From contig JAUNNJ010000015.1 in the NCBI GenBank assembly GCA_030531495.1, forward strand, positions 1-40,479: a DNA stretch of 40,479 bases. The letters are read 5' to 3'. Both the position numbers and the translations under genes were made by a program. Shown one piece after another: positions 24,364 to 33,390 of the stretch. Source of the DNA: Bacteroidales bacterium. Its GTDB lineage: Bacteria; Bacteroidota; Bacteroidia; Bacteroidales; Muribaculaceae. The notes under the pieces were generated by a model. That model saw only the letters and a program-made list of their open reading frames with translations, was not told the DNA's origin and made no database searches. Position 1 is the first letter of the stretch. Each line of letters starts with the position of its first letter.

Positions 24364-25697
24364 TATGCTTCTGATGTGTTTTCTGATTCATTAATAACCA
24401 CCTCGGCATCCACCGAAAGGTCGTCGCAGATGCGGAGCAGACGCACATCCACCACGCGGTTGACAAGCGCTTCGCAAGGGGCGACATTCACACGGATGTA
24501 GTTGTCGGTGAAGCCGTGCATAGGAGCATCGCCATGGGGCTGTTCAAAAAGCACGGGGCGAATGGTGCCGATGTAGCGCTCGATGTAGCGGCGTTCTTGC
24601 TCGTCGCTCAACTGCATCATGCGCGCCACGCGTTCCTTCTTCTCCTTTTCGGGCACGATATATGGGATGCGAAGTGCCATGGTGCCAGGGCGCTCGCTGT
24701 AGGGGAACACATGGAGGTGCTGCATCTCCAGATTTTCAATAAACTTGATTGACTCTTCAAAATGCTCCGGTGTTTCGCCACGGCTGCCCACCATCACGTC
24801 CACGCCCACGTAGCAGTCGGGGATGAGGGCGCGAATGCGCTCAATTTTGTGGGCAAACAGGGCGGTGTCGTAGTGGCGGTGCATCAATTTGAGCACAGCG
24901 TCGCTACCGCACTGCAGCGGAATGTGGAAGTGTGGCATGAAAGCGCGAGAATTGGCGCAGAATTCAATGACTTCGTCGGTGAGCAAATCAGGTTCGATGC
25001 TTGAGATGCGGAAACGCTCAATTTCCTTGATATCGTCGAAGGCACGTAGCAGGTCGATGAACTGTTCGCCAGTGTTTTTACCAAAATCGCCAATGTTGAC
25101 ACCTGTAATCACAATTTCCTTACCGCCCTCAGCTGCCACTTCACGTGCTTGAGCCACAAGGCTTTCAATGGTGCCGCTGCGGCTACGGCCGCGTGCCATA
25201 GGTATGGTGCAATAGGTGCAGAAATAGTCGCATCCGTCTTGCACTTTGAGCCAGTAGCGAGTGCGGTCGCCTCGTTCGCAAGAAGGGCTGAACTGGCGTA
25301 TATCCTTGTGTGGTGTCACTGCCACCTCTTTTTTGTGATCCTTCATCCATCGGTCCACATAGTCGGCAATATGGAGTTTTTGTTCGCTGCCGAGCACAAT
25401 GTCAACACCGTCGATGGCGGCAATTTCCTGGCTTTTCAGTTGGGCGTAGCATCCAGTCACCACCATGAGGGCATCGGGGTAGCGCTTGATAAGGCTGCGA
25501 ATGTGTTGACGGCATTTCTTGTCGGCTAATTCCGTAACGCTGCATGTGTTGACCACGCACACAGAGGGCACGTCGCCGGTCTGTGCGGGTGTGATGCCGC
25601 GCTTGGCCAGCAAGGCACCGATAGTAGCCGTTTCGGAGAAGTTGAGTTTACACCCCAGCGTCTCGATTTTTACCGTTCGTTTTTGTTCTTCAGCCAT
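24363..25697 (-). CDS. mtaB: tRNA threonylcarbamoyladenosine methylthiotransferase MtaB
   Basis: 444 residues, a radical-SAM methylthiotransferase converting t6A37 to ms2t6A37 in tRNA. The N-terminal UPF0004 domain has its three cluster cysteines (LGCKLNFSE, VVNTCSVTE, VVTGCYAQL). The radical SAM motif CDYFCTYC (C-x3-C-x2-C) is followed by TIPMARGRSRS, and a TRAM domain closes the protein (about 375-440). The loop KLNFSE distinguishes MtaB from MiaB and RimO. It is first in its operon. A TAACTTTG box lies 30 bp upstream. Confidence 0.96.
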   Translation of the reverse strand: MAEEQKRTVKIETLGCKLNFSETATIGALLAKRGITPAQTGDVPSVCVVNTCSVTELADKKCRQHIRSLIKRYPDALMVVTGCYAQLKSQEIAAIDGVDIVLGSEQKLHIADYVDRWMKDHKKEVAVTPHKDIRQFSPSCERGDRTRYWLKVQDGCDYFCTYCTIPMARGRSRSGTIESLVAQAREVAAEGGKEIVITGVNIGDFGKNTGEQFIDLLRAFDDIKEIERFRISSIEPDLLTDEVIEFCANSRAFMPHFHIPLQCGSDAVLKLMHRHYDTALFAHKIERIRALIPDCYVGVDVMVGSRGETPEHFEESIKFIENLEMQHLHVFPYSERPGTMALRIPYIVPEKEKKERVARMMQLSDEQERRYIERYIGTIRPVLFEQPHGDAPMHGFTDNYIRVNVAPCEALVNRVVDVRLLRICDDLSVDAEVVINESENTSEA

Positions 25698-25726
25698 AAT
25701 GCTTCGTCAATGTGATTATTAGTGTG

Positions 25727-25734
25727 CAAAGTTA
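25727..25734 (-). promoter_or_regulatory. -7 promoter box of the mtaB operon
   Basis: TAACTTTG on the minus strand is an exact TAnnTTTG box ending 30 bp before the mtaB ATG. A TTTG/TTG at the expected 19-21 bp upstream was not found. The divergent AraC gene (25858) has a TATTTTTG at 25832-25839 on the plus strand, also without a clear -33 box. Confidence 0.45.
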
Positions 25735-25857
25735 CTGATTTTCCTTCAATTCACGAAATAAGCAATTTTTTACCGTTCTCCGAAATTCGTTAAAAAATGC
25801 ATATAAGGCAGAAAAATTCCATATATTTTGCTATTTTTGTGGTAAAAATACGAAGTA

Positions 25858-26712
25858 ATGAGAAATTTAAGACAAGATTTAGCGGCGATGGGCTATGCTG
25901 TGTTTCGCATCGACTCTTCGGTAAAAAATAGGCAATTACCCGATAATACAAAGCTGAATATGCTGATACTCTGCATTGAAGGCAAGGCTGTGATTGAAGG
26001 TAACATGCAGTGCTTAACGCTTGTTAAAGGTGCACGTATGCTCGCTCCTCATTTGGTGCAAACGAAAATTTTGGATGTGACTCCAGATTTCGAAGCGTGG
26101 GTAATGGTGATGGAAGAATCTTTCTCTCGCGACATATCGGTGGGTGTGCCGACTGAACTACTGGGATTGCTATTTGCACATCCGGTGAAAGTGGTGGACG
26201 ACGAGCAAGAGTGGAAACTGCTTAACAGCTTGATGGAGAGTATGCATCTCTACGACACGATGAATAGTAGTAAGCGCTTGTTGGAAGTGTCGGGATGCAT
26301 TTTCCGCAGTATGCTTTTGGTGATGGCTGAGAGCGAATTCAAATCAGGAAACTTCACCAAAATGCCGATGTACACGATGGCCGACACTTATTTCCGCGAA
26401 TTTGTGCGATTGGTTGCCGACCACAGCGCCACAGAGCATGAAGTGGCATTCTATGCCGACCGTCTCAATATCACCACAAAGTATTTGAGCGATATCTGTA
26501 AACAAAAGACCAATAAAGGTGCAAAAGAACTGATTTCGGGTATTCTGATTTCGAAATTGAAACGAGATATCAAGATGAGTGGCCTTTCACTCAAAGAAAT
26601 ATCATACCTGTATGGTTTCGCCGACCAGTCGAGTATGGGAAAGTTCTTTAGGAAAATGACAGGTCTGTCGCCATTGGCATTTAAGCAAAGTGGCGGTTTG
26701 ATGAGCGATTGA
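25858..26712 (+). CDS. AraC family transcriptional regulator
   Basis: 284 residues. The N-terminal part (about 1-170) looks like a small cupin-type sensor domain with no recognisable ligand motif. The C-terminal double helix-turn-helix (about 180-280) is complete: ADRLNITTKYLSDICKQKT, LISKLKRDIKMSGLSLKEIS, YLYGFADQSSMGKFFRKMTG. It is followed directly by the MFS transporter (stop at 26710-26712, transporter ATG at 26718), so it probably controls or is co-expressed with that pump. Confidence 0.92.
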   Translation: MRNLRQDLAAMGYAVFRIDSSVKNRQLPDNTKLNMLILCIEGKAVIEGNMQCLTLVKGARMLAPHLVQTKILDVTPDFEAWVMVMEESFSRDISVGVPTELLGLLFAHPVKVVDDEQEWKLLNSLMESMHLYDTMNSSKRLLEVSGCIFRSMLLVMAESEFKSGNFTKMPMYTMADTYFREFVRLVADHSATEHEVAFYADRLNITTKYLSDICKQKTNKGAKELISGILISKLKRDIKMSGLSLKEISYLYGFADQSSMGKFFRKMTGLSPLAFKQSGGLMSD

Positions 26713-26717
26713 TTTTA

Positions 26718-27920
26718 ATGGAAAGAAGATATAAGGTATTTCTGTTGATATTGCTGGGGGCTTTCACAGCGTTTGCTCCTCTTATCAACAACACACTCGG
26801 CCCGATTCTTGGCCTTGTGGTGGAATATTTTCACTCCACACAAGCTGTGGCAAATATGGGTCTCACGGCCAGTATGATAGGTTTGGCAACTGGCCAATTA
26901 GTGCTCGGGCCATTGAGCGACAAGTATGGGAGGCGCCGTCCGCTCATTTTGGCGGTGTCGCTGTTTTTTGTTGCATCACTGGCAGTGGCGTTTGCCACAA
27001 GCATGGAGATGTTCATCGGTTTGCGTTTCGTGCAAGGCTTCGGCGGAGCAGGGGGTATTGTGATTTCACGCTCCATAGCCGCCGACAATTTCAAAGGCCA
27101 CGAGCTGATGACTGTGATAGCCATTACTGGCTCAATCAACGGCATCGCACCGATTGTGGCTCCAATGGCCAGTGGCGCGATGGCAGGTATCGCTGGCTGG
27201 CAAGGAGTGTTTTTCATGCTGGCAGGCGTAGGCTTGCTGATGGCGATAGGCACTTATCATTTGCGAGAATCATTGCCCGATGGCCGTCGGGTGGGTCGTC
27301 CGTTGTTAGCCACCTTCCGCCTCTATGGCACTGTTGTTCGCAATAAGCAATACATCCTTTATGTGCTGCATCAATGCACTGCCGAAGTGATTCTTTTTGG
27401 CAACATCGCCTCGGTATGGAGCATTCTCAGCCACTATGGCTACACCGATCAGATGCAAGCCAGCATGGCACTCTCGGCCAACGGAATCTTCATCGCTATC
27501 GGTGCCGGCAGTGCTGCCAAATTCAAGAAAGCCACAAGTGGCGTGAAAGTGAGCTGCATAGGTATGATAGTGCTGAGCATTATTGAAGCCGTGGTTCTTT
27601 TCCTTGATTTAGGTTTTTGGCCCTACGAAATCGTGCTCTGCACATTGCTCGTGTTTATGGGCTTCACCCTCACCGCATCCACCACAATGGCATTGGAGAG
27701 TGAGCGCAAACAAGCGGGTACGGCATCGGCACTGTTTGGCGCGATGGGATTTGTGTCGGGTGCACTCACTGCCCCAATGGTAGCCCTTGGTAATCCCGTT
27801 CACAGCACCGCCATTGCATTTGTGGCAGGCGCCACACTTTCGTGCATCTTCGGCTACTTTGCCCTCCGCCAAACCGCGAAGGCGGGAAATTTGAATGTTG
27901 AAACGGATTTTGGTGCATGA
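26718..27920 (+). CDS. MFS transporter, Bcr/CflA drug-efflux type
   Basis: 400 residues from the ATG at 26718 (MERRYKVFLL). A TTG at 26709 is in frame and overlaps the AraC stop, but the Met start is preferred. About 12 membrane segments. The loop 2-3 motif GPLSDKYGRRRP is the MFS motif A, and GFGGAGGIVISRSIAAD resembles motif C. INGIAPIVAPMASGAM is typical of the Bcr/CflA subgroup, which exports drugs or small metabolites using the proton gradient. Substrate unknown. Confidence 0.9.
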   Translation: MERRYKVFLLILLGAFTAFAPLINNTLGPILGLVVEYFHSTQAVANMGLTASMIGLATGQLVLGPLSDKYGRRRPLILAVSLFFVASLAVAFATSMEMFIGLRFVQGFGGAGGIVISRSIAADNFKGHELMTVIAITGSINGIAPIVAPMASGAMAGIAGWQGVFFMLAGVGLLMAIGTYHLRESLPDGRRVGRPLLATFRLYGTVVRNKQYILYVLHQCTAEVILFGNIASVWSILSHYGYTDQMQASMALSANGIFIAIGAGSAAKFKKATSGVKVSCIGMIVLSIIEAVVLFLDLGFWPYEIVLCTLLVFMGFTLTASTTMALESERKQAGTASALFGAMGFVSGALTAPMVALGNPVHSTAIAFVAGATLSCIFGYFALRQTAKAGNLNVETDFGA

Positions 27921-27943
27921 TTCCTGAGAAATGATGAAAAAAA

Positions 27944-27975
27944 TTTGATGGATAATATGGGATTTTGTAACTTTG
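27944..27975 (+). promoter_or_regulatory. Strong promoter of the ATPase gene
   Basis: TTTG (27944-27947), a 20-bp spacer and TAACTTTG (27968-27975) match the Bacteroidetes consensus exactly. Transcription should start near 27982, which is the beginning of the first tandem repeat. Confidence 0.75.
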
Positions 27976-27980
27976 TGTCT

Positions 27981-28071
27981 GTAAAATGGCTCTAATTTTA
28001 GGTGTTTGTTAGTGTAAAATGGCTCTAATTTTAGGTGTTTGTCGGTAAAAATGGCTCTAATTTTAGGTTTA
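27981..28071 (+). repeat. Three tandem ~32-bp repeats in the presumed 5' leader of the ATPase gene
   Basis: Copies start at 27981, 28014 and 28045 (periods 33 and 31). The shared unit begins GTAAAATGGCTCTAATTTTA and continues GGTGTTTGT; the third copy is cut short at the ATG. Each unit contains an internal inverted repeat TAAAAT/ATTTTA. The promoter box lies just upstream, so all three copies would be transcribed. Confidence 0.85.
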
Positions 28072-28072
28072 T

Positions 28073-29410
28073 ATGAAGTATTTGAAAAGAAAAATTGATA
28101 CTTATCTTGTTGAGTGGAAGGAGTCTGTGAATAAAAAGCCGCTCATAGTTAAGGGCGCTCGTCAAGTGGGTAAAACAGAAGCAATATTGAATTTTGCGAC
28201 AAAGCACTATGAGAAAGTCGTGAAGATTAATTTTGCCGAGGAACCGCATTACAAAGCAATAGTCCAAGATGGCTATAGTGCAGATGCGATTTTGAAGAAT
28301 ATCACTATACTTAATCCTAAGGTTCATTTTGAGGAAGGGAATACACTCATCTTCTTTGATGAAGTGCAGGAGTTTCCCGATATTGCCACTTCTCTTAAGT
28401 TCTTTCGCATTGACGGTCGATACGATGTGATCTGCTCGGGTTCACTGTTGGGTATCCATTATCACCAGATTGAACACAATAGTGTGGGGTATAAGGAGGA
28501 CTATAATATGTATTCTATGGACTTTGAGGAATTTCTTTGGGCCAAAGGATACAGTGATGCCACTATTGATGGGCTGTACCAGCATGTGGTAGAGAGAAGT
28601 CCGTTCAGTGCATTAGAACATAAGGTATTCATGTCGCTTTTTCAAGACTACTGCATCACTGGAGGTATGCCAGAAATCGTGTCGCAATATGTAGAGCATG
28701 AAACGTTTGAAGGAGTGCTTGAAATGCAGCAACAATTGGTGCTTGACTATAAAGAAGATGTACGCAAATATGTACATGGCATAGAACAAACTCGCATTAT
28801 AAATGTTTTTAACCGCATTCCTATACAGCTTGCGCAAGACAACAAGAAATTTCAGATATCAAAGGTCGCCTCAGGGGCAAAAAACAAGGACTACTGGGGA
28901 TGCATAGAGTTGCTTCAAGATGCAGGTATTGTGAATATTTGCTATTGTATGAACTTTCCGGAATTACCTATTAAAGGCAACTATGATGACTCAAAATACA
29001 AACTATACTATGCCGACACAGGGCTTCTTGTCGCCCAACTTGATGAAGAGTCTCAGGTGGACTTTAGGGAAAATCAAAATATGGGTACATACAAAGGTGC
29101 TTTGTATGAGAACATTGTAGCGGAAGCTCTGCGTAAATCTGGTGCAGAGTTGTTTTACTACAAGCGGCAGGATTCTACTTTGGAAGAAGATTTCTTTATG
29201 CGTACGCGCTGGAGTCTCGTCCCTATCGAGGTGAAAGCACGCAAGGGACAGTCGCAATCTATGCGTACACTGATAGGTAGTGATAAATATGCTGATATAT
29301 CTTGGGGGATAAAACTCACGTCAGGAAATGTGGGTTTTGCTAACCAAATTCTGACACTTCCGTATTTTTGTTCGTTTTTGTTGAGTCGTTATCTAAAGAA
29401 TTTTGAATAA
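28073..29410 (+). CDS. AAA (AAA_14) ATPase with DUF4143 C-terminal domain
   Basis: 445 residues. Walker A GARQVGKT (28-35) and Walker B LIFFDEVQE (92-100) mark the N-terminal ATPase. CSGSLLG is the sensor-like segment. YADTGLLVAQL and the nuclease-like strand VPIEVKARKG lie in the DUF4143 region (about 205-400). This is a large family of stand-alone, horizontally mobile ATPases of unknown role, often in variable spots of Bacteroidetes genomes. The gene is more A+T-rich than its neighbours, which fits recent arrival. Confidence 0.92.
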   Translation: MKYLKRKIDTYLVEWKESVNKKPLIVKGARQVGKTEAILNFATKHYEKVVKINFAEEPHYKAIVQDGYSADAILKNITILNPKVHFEEGNTLIFFDEVQEFPDIATSLKFFRIDGRYDVICSGSLLGIHYHQIEHNSVGYKEDYNMYSMDFEEFLWAKGYSDATIDGLYQHVVERSPFSALEHKVFMSLFQDYCITGGMPEIVSQYVEHETFEGVLEMQQQLVLDYKEDVRKYVHGIEQTRIINVFNRIPIQLAQDNKKFQISKVASGAKNKDYWGCIELLQDAGIVNICYCMNFPELPIKGNYDDSKYKLYYADTGLLVAQLDEESQVDFRENQNMGTYKGALYENIVAEALRKSGAELFYYKRQDSTLEEDFFMRTRWSLVPIEVKARKGQSQSMRTLIGSDKYADISWGIKLTSGNVGFANQILTLPYFCSFLLSRYLKNFE

Positions 29411-29509
29411 TCTGCATCCAAAGTACTCTAGTTTAACTTTGATAGCATAGATTTGCAATAGAAGTTTTCTATAACCTTAATTCCTTTTTTTGGTGATAAT
29501 TGATTGAAG

Positions 29510-29552
29510 GAAAAAACGAGCGATTGGCTCCACGTGGTGCCAGTCGCTCGTT
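29510..29552 (-). terminator. Intrinsic terminator of the SemiSWEET gene
   Basis: AACGAGCGATTGGC (29515-29528) pairs with GCCAGTCGCTCGTT (29539-29552) with one wobble. On the minus strand the stem runs into a U-tract (TTTTTTCC). It lies 18 bp beyond the stop codon at 29570. Confidence 0.85.
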
Positions 29553-29569
29553 GCTCTATGTGCTGTTGC

Positions 29570-29851
29570 TTAGTCTTTCTTTTTGAAGTAGTCGTTATAC
29601 ATCTTGATGCCGAAGATGATAGAACTCATGGTGGTGGTGCAAAGGTTGCAGAGGAACAGTGGCATGTGACCAGTGAGCAAACCGCTGATGCAGAAGAATA
29701 CGCCACCGATGGCCATGAGAAGGAATGTGCCGAGAGCGATGTCGTCGGTTTTACGGGTTTTGATAGTTTGAATAGTTTGTGGAATGTAGCCCAACACCAT
29801 GCAGATGCTGGCTGCGTAACCGATAATTTCTGTAATTAGTTCTGATGTCAT
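29570..29851 (-). CDS. SemiSWEET-type small sugar transporter
   Basis: 93 residues with three transmembrane helices (about 7-25, 41-60, 65-83), half of a SWEET protein; it should work as a dimer. The PQ-loop motif is GYIPQTIQTIKTRKTDDIAL, followed by GTFLLMAIGGVFF. Known SemiSWEETs move sugars such as sucrose or glucose along their gradient. It lies downstream of the tricorn-like gene on the same strand, with a strong hairpin (29877-29910) between them. Confidence 0.9.
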   Translation of the reverse strand: MTSELITEIIGYAASICMVLGYIPQTIQTIKTRKTDDIALGTFLLMAIGGVFFCISGLLTGHMPLFLCNLCTTTMSSIIFGIKMYNDYFKKKD

Positions 29852-29876
29852 AATTGTGTATCCGTGTTTTAAATAT

Positions 29877-29910
29877 CGTCGAGGTCGTCATTGGAATAGC
29901 GACCTCGACG
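29877..29910 (-). terminator. Perfect 11-bp hairpin between the tricorn-like and SemiSWEET genes
   Basis: CGTCGAGGTCG (29877-29887) and CGACCTCGACG (29900-29910) are exact reverse complements with a 12-nt loop. It lies 28 bp beyond the tricorn-like stop. The following minus-strand bases (ATATTTAAAAC) make only a poor U-tract. Only about 25 bp remain before the SemiSWEET start, so that gene may depend on read-through. Confidence 0.6.
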
Positions 29911-29938
29911 AAGTGTGTATTAATTAAAATATTATGAA

Positions 29939-32900
29939 TTATTTTTTAGCGTCGATTTCGCGAAGCAGTTCTTTCACTGCTGCTTCAAGTTGTTGGTCGC
30001 GACCTGTTACAATCACTGCAGGGTCGTTTGCCACCATAATGTCGGGGTCGAGTTGCTTGTTCTCGAGGTAAGAACCGTCGGCCAAGCGGTAGCCGATGAT
30101 TGGAATACCGAAGATGAGGCTTTCGTCCTGCATCGTAATCCAATTCACGCTGGTCATAGTGCCAGGCACAGGCATACCCACGAGTTTACCCATTCCGGTG
30201 TGCTTGTACACCCAAGGAGTGCCGTGAGCGTTGCTATAGTTGGCCTCGCATTGAAGCATGATGGTTGGTCGGTTCCAACGGCGGCTTGGCATGTCGCAAG
30301 TTTCGCGTCCGCGTACCACCTGGGTGAGGTATTTCTCACCGCTGAAAAGGATTTGGATATCTTCGTGCAAGCGGCCACCGCCATTGAAGCGGGTGTCGAT
30401 TACGATACCGTCCTTCTTGTTGTATTCGCCAAGCACCTTTTCATAGATTTCACGATAACTCTTGTCGTTCATCTGCTGTAGGTGAACATAACCCAAGCGT
30501 CCGCCAGAGAGGCTGTCGCAGAGGGCTGCTTGACGCTTCACCCAACGCTTGTAGAGAAGGGTGTTGTTAGCAGCGTTGCTGATAGGTTTCACCACTTCTT
30601 CCCATTCGCCAGAAGCGTTTTTGCAAGTGACGAGCACCTTCTTGCCAGCTTGGCCGTTGAGCAGGGTGGTGTAGTCGTTTTCTACAGTGATTTCTTCACC
30701 GTTGATTTTGGTGATGATGGTGCCAGGACGCACCTTAGATTTCGCGCGGTCGAATGGGCCGTATTCAATCACTTCGTCCACCTTCAGTCCTTTGCCAGTG
30801 TAGTTCCAGTCGAAGAACAAACCGAGTTGAGCAGTGGCTTCGCTACCGCCGGTTGGATAGTATCGACCGCCGGTGTGAGAGGCGTTGAGCTCGCCGAGCA
30901 CTTCGCTCAAGAGGTTAGAGAAGTCGTAGTTGTTGCTGATGTGAGGGAGGAACTTGCGATAGTTCTTGACGGTGCCTTCCCAATCGCATCCGTGCATATT
31001 GGTGTTGTAGAAACGGCGAGCCACTTCGCGGTGCACGTTTTCATACATGTATTCGCGTTCGCGCGCACGATTCATCTTCACGGTTGCAGAGAAAGTGATA
31101 GGTGTAAGTTTGTCGCCGGTCATCTTGTTCATGCTGCTACCACCGAGGATGAAGAAGTTTTTGCCATCCTTGTCGGTTTCGATGTTAGCCCACTTGGTGT
31201 TCATCTTGTTGATGAGTTGTGTGCTTTGCTTGCGAAGGTCCATTTTCCAGAGGTCGTAGTCCTTTTCCACCTTAGAGAGATAGTAGAGCACATCGCCATC
31301 CTTGTTGATGGCACAGCCAGCGAGGTCGCTTGAATTGAGCGTCACGCGCACCACGCGGTCTTTAATCTTGTCGAGCTCGACCACGATGTCCTTGCTCTTT
31401 TCATCCTTTTTGGCATCGTCTTTCTTCTCGTCCTTCTTGCCATCTTTCTTGTCCTTAGCAGCCTTGTCGGCTTCAGCTTTTTCTGCCTTTTCAGCTTCCT
31501 TGAGCAGTTCCATTTCTTCCTTGCTCATGCGGTAGCGGTCGAATGCTTCTTCGTTGACGAATGCCATGAGCACGTCGTCTTGAGAGCCCCAAGATGCGTG
31601 GCTGCGCATACCGAAGCGGTTGCTGATGAACATGATGGCACCACCACCGAGCACCCAGCGTGGGTTCACGTTGATGTAGGCGCTGTTGGTGATGTTTGTA
31701 ATCTTTCCACCGTTAGCGCTCACGATACCGATATCACTGTATGGGTCGCGACCGTTGCCGATAAATTCGAGGCAGAACCACTTGCTGTCGGGACTCCAGT
31801 CGTAATTGAACGAACCTTCAGTGCTAAACCATTGAGAGCCGTCGGTTACCTGTGTAACGGCCTTGCTCTTCAAGTCCATCACCATAAGGCGCACACCCTC
31901 TTCAATGAAAGCCAACTTCTTGCCGTCGGGCGAGAATTGAGGCGCTTTGCGATTCACATTCTTGTCGGGAGCGATGATTTCTTCTTTGATGAGAGTGGCG
32001 TTGGGGAAGTTGAGGTCTTCCTTGCGGCTGATAGTGGCCTTCACGAGTTGCCACTTGCCATTGCGCTCGCTTGCATACACGAGGGTGCGGTTGTCAGGTC
32101 CCCAGCACACATCTGCCTCAGCTTCAGGAGTGTCGGTGATTTTCTTTGTTGTAGGATATTCAACAGAAGTGACAAACACTTCACCGCGCACGATAAACGC
32201 CACTTGCTTGCCATCGGGCGAAACGCTTGCGCTGGTGGCACCACGAGTGTAGTTGATGATGCTGATAGAGTCGCCGTCGTCGTGGAAGAGGTTGATATTC
32301 ACCTTGCTGGGCTTTCCGTTTGCGGCTTGGGTATAGATTTCACCGTCGTACGAATAGCAGAGCGTGCCGTTGTTGGCCATTGAAAGGCCGCGCACAGGAT
32401 TCTTCTTGAAATTGGTGACTGCGGTCACTTGAGAAGGGTCGTTCAATGGGAATTTCCACACGTTGAATGAGCCGCCGTTGCGTTCGCTCAAGAAATACAC
32501 AGTCTTGCCGTCGGCACTGAGCACAGGTGTGCGGTCTTCGCCGCCTCGTTTGGTGAGGTTGGTGTGCTTGCCAGTCTTTACATCGTAGCGCCAAATGTCG
32601 CGAGTGATAGAAGATGTGTGGTGCTTACGCAAAGGGTCTTCGCCACCCTTCACATCCATGTAGAGGAAGAAGTTTCCACTCTTATCGAAGCAAACGTCTT
32701 GTGCTGGAGTGCCGAGCACTTGTGCCGTGCGGCCGCCAGTCACAGGCACTTTGTAGAGTTCCATCATGCGAGAGTTAGGGAACATGATGTTCTTCGCCTG
32801 GTCTTGGATGGCAGCGTAGAAATACACATACTTGCCGTCGGGCGAGAATGTGGTAGGAGTTTCACTTGCTGAGTTGAATGTGAGTTGCTTAGGAGTGCCA

Positions 32901-33193
32901 CCGTTGGCAGGCATCACATACACGTCGAAATTGCCCTTGCGGTCGCTGGCGAAAGCAATCTGCTTGCCGTCGGGACTCCACATCGGAGCGGTTTCATACG
33001 AAGGAAGGCTGGTGAGTTGGAGCGCTTGGCCACCGCCCACAGCCACTTTGTAAAGGTCGCCCTTGTAGGTGAACACGATTTCCTGTCCGTTGGGCGAGAT
33101 TTGGGCATTACGCAGCCAAAGAGGTGCTTGAGCCGACATAGCCATGCTGCTCGCGCCTAAAAGGACTGCTGCCAATAAAGTTTTTTTCTTCAT
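29939..33193 (-). CDS. Periplasmic tricorn-like S41 peptidase
   Basis: 1,084 residues with a signal peptide (about 1-21, SMAMSAQ). Many WD40/PD40 propeller repeats follow (SPNGQEIVFTYKGDLY, MWSPDGKQIAFAS, TFSPDGKYVYFY, SVSPDGKQVAFI, QFSPDGKKLAFI; about 22-550). A Lys/Glu/Asp-rich low-complexity linker is at about 570-615. A C1-like helical region and a PDZ domain (around 850-900, VRPGTIITKINGEEI) precede the S41 core. That core has RFNGGGRLHEDI and the likely catalytic Ser987 in EANYSNAHGTP. It resembles archaeal tricorn protease but is exported. A general peptide-degrading role in the periplasm is inferred. Confidence 0.92.
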   Translation of the reverse strand: MKKKTLLAAVLLGASSMAMSAQAPLWLRNAQISPNGQEIVFTYKGDLYKVAVGGGQALQLTSLPSYETAPMWSPDGKQIAFASDRKGNFDVYVMPANGGTPKQLTFNSASETPTTFSPDGKYVYFYAAIQDQAKNIMFPNSRMMELYKVPVTGGRTAQVLGTPAQDVCFDKSGNFFLYMDVKGGEDPLRKHHTSSITRDIWRYDVKTGKHTNLTKRGGEDRTPVLSADGKTVYFLSERNGGSFNVWKFPLNDPSQVTAVTNFKKNPVRGLSMANNGTLCYSYDGEIYTQAANGKPSKVNINLFHDDGDSISIINYTRGATSASVSPDGKQVAFIVRGEVFVTSVEYPTTKKITDTPEAEADVCWGPDNRTLVYASERNGKWQLVKATISRKEDLNFPNATLIKEEIIAPDKNVNRKAPQFSPDGKKLAFIEEGVRLMVMDLKSKAVTQVTDGSQWFSTEGSFNYDWSPDSKWFCLEFIGNGRDPYSDIGIVSANGGKITNITNSAYINVNPRWVLGGGAIMFISNRFGMRSHASWGSQDDVLMAFVNEEAFDRYRMSKEEMELLKEAEKAEKAEADKAAKDKKDGKKDEKKDDAKKDEKSKDIVVELDKIKDRVVRVTLNSSDLAGCAINKDGDVLYYLSKVEKDYDLWKMDLRKQSTQLINKMNTKWANIETDKDGKNFFILGGSSMNKMTGDKLTPITFSATVKMNRAREREYMYENVHREVARRFYNTNMHGCDWEGTVKNYRKFLPHISNNYDFSNLLSEVLGELNASHTGGRYYPTGGSEATAQLGLFFDWNYTGKGLKVDEVIEYGPFDRAKSKVRPGTIITKINGEEITVENDYTTLLNGQAGKKVLVTCKNASGEWEEVVKPISNAANNTLLYKRWVKRQAALCDSLSGGRLGYVHLQQMNDKSYREIYEKVLGEYNKKDGIVIDTRFNGGGRLHEDIQILFSGEKYLTQVVRGRETCDMPSRRWNRPTIMLQCEANYSNAHGTPWVYKHTGMGKLVGMPVPGTMTSVNWITMQDESLIFGIPIIGYRLADGSYLENKQLDPDIMVANDPAVIVTGRDQQLEAAVKELLREIDAKK

Positions 33194-33390
33194 GTTGTTT
33201 ATTTTTGTTGTATTCTGATTTTGTCACGAATTTAGTTGAGTGTACGTTTTTTTAATCACGAATTTAGCGAATTTAACGAATAATTTTTTCAAGTGAATTG
33301 ATTATTATCCATGAGCCACAGAATGAAAATTTGTTTAATTCTTCGCAGAGCGAAGCGGCGAGCCGATGACGTTTAATTCGTGAAAAAAGG

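Noticed and set aside
27981-28071. Short CRISPR-like array
   Set aside because: Repeats are adjacent with almost no spacer, only three copies, and no cas genes are nearby.
28073-29410. Defence-system candidate (ATPase with nuclease-like domain)
   Set aside because: DUF4143 ATPases are widespread singletons and no partner defence gene is adjacent; calling it an immune gene would be speculation.
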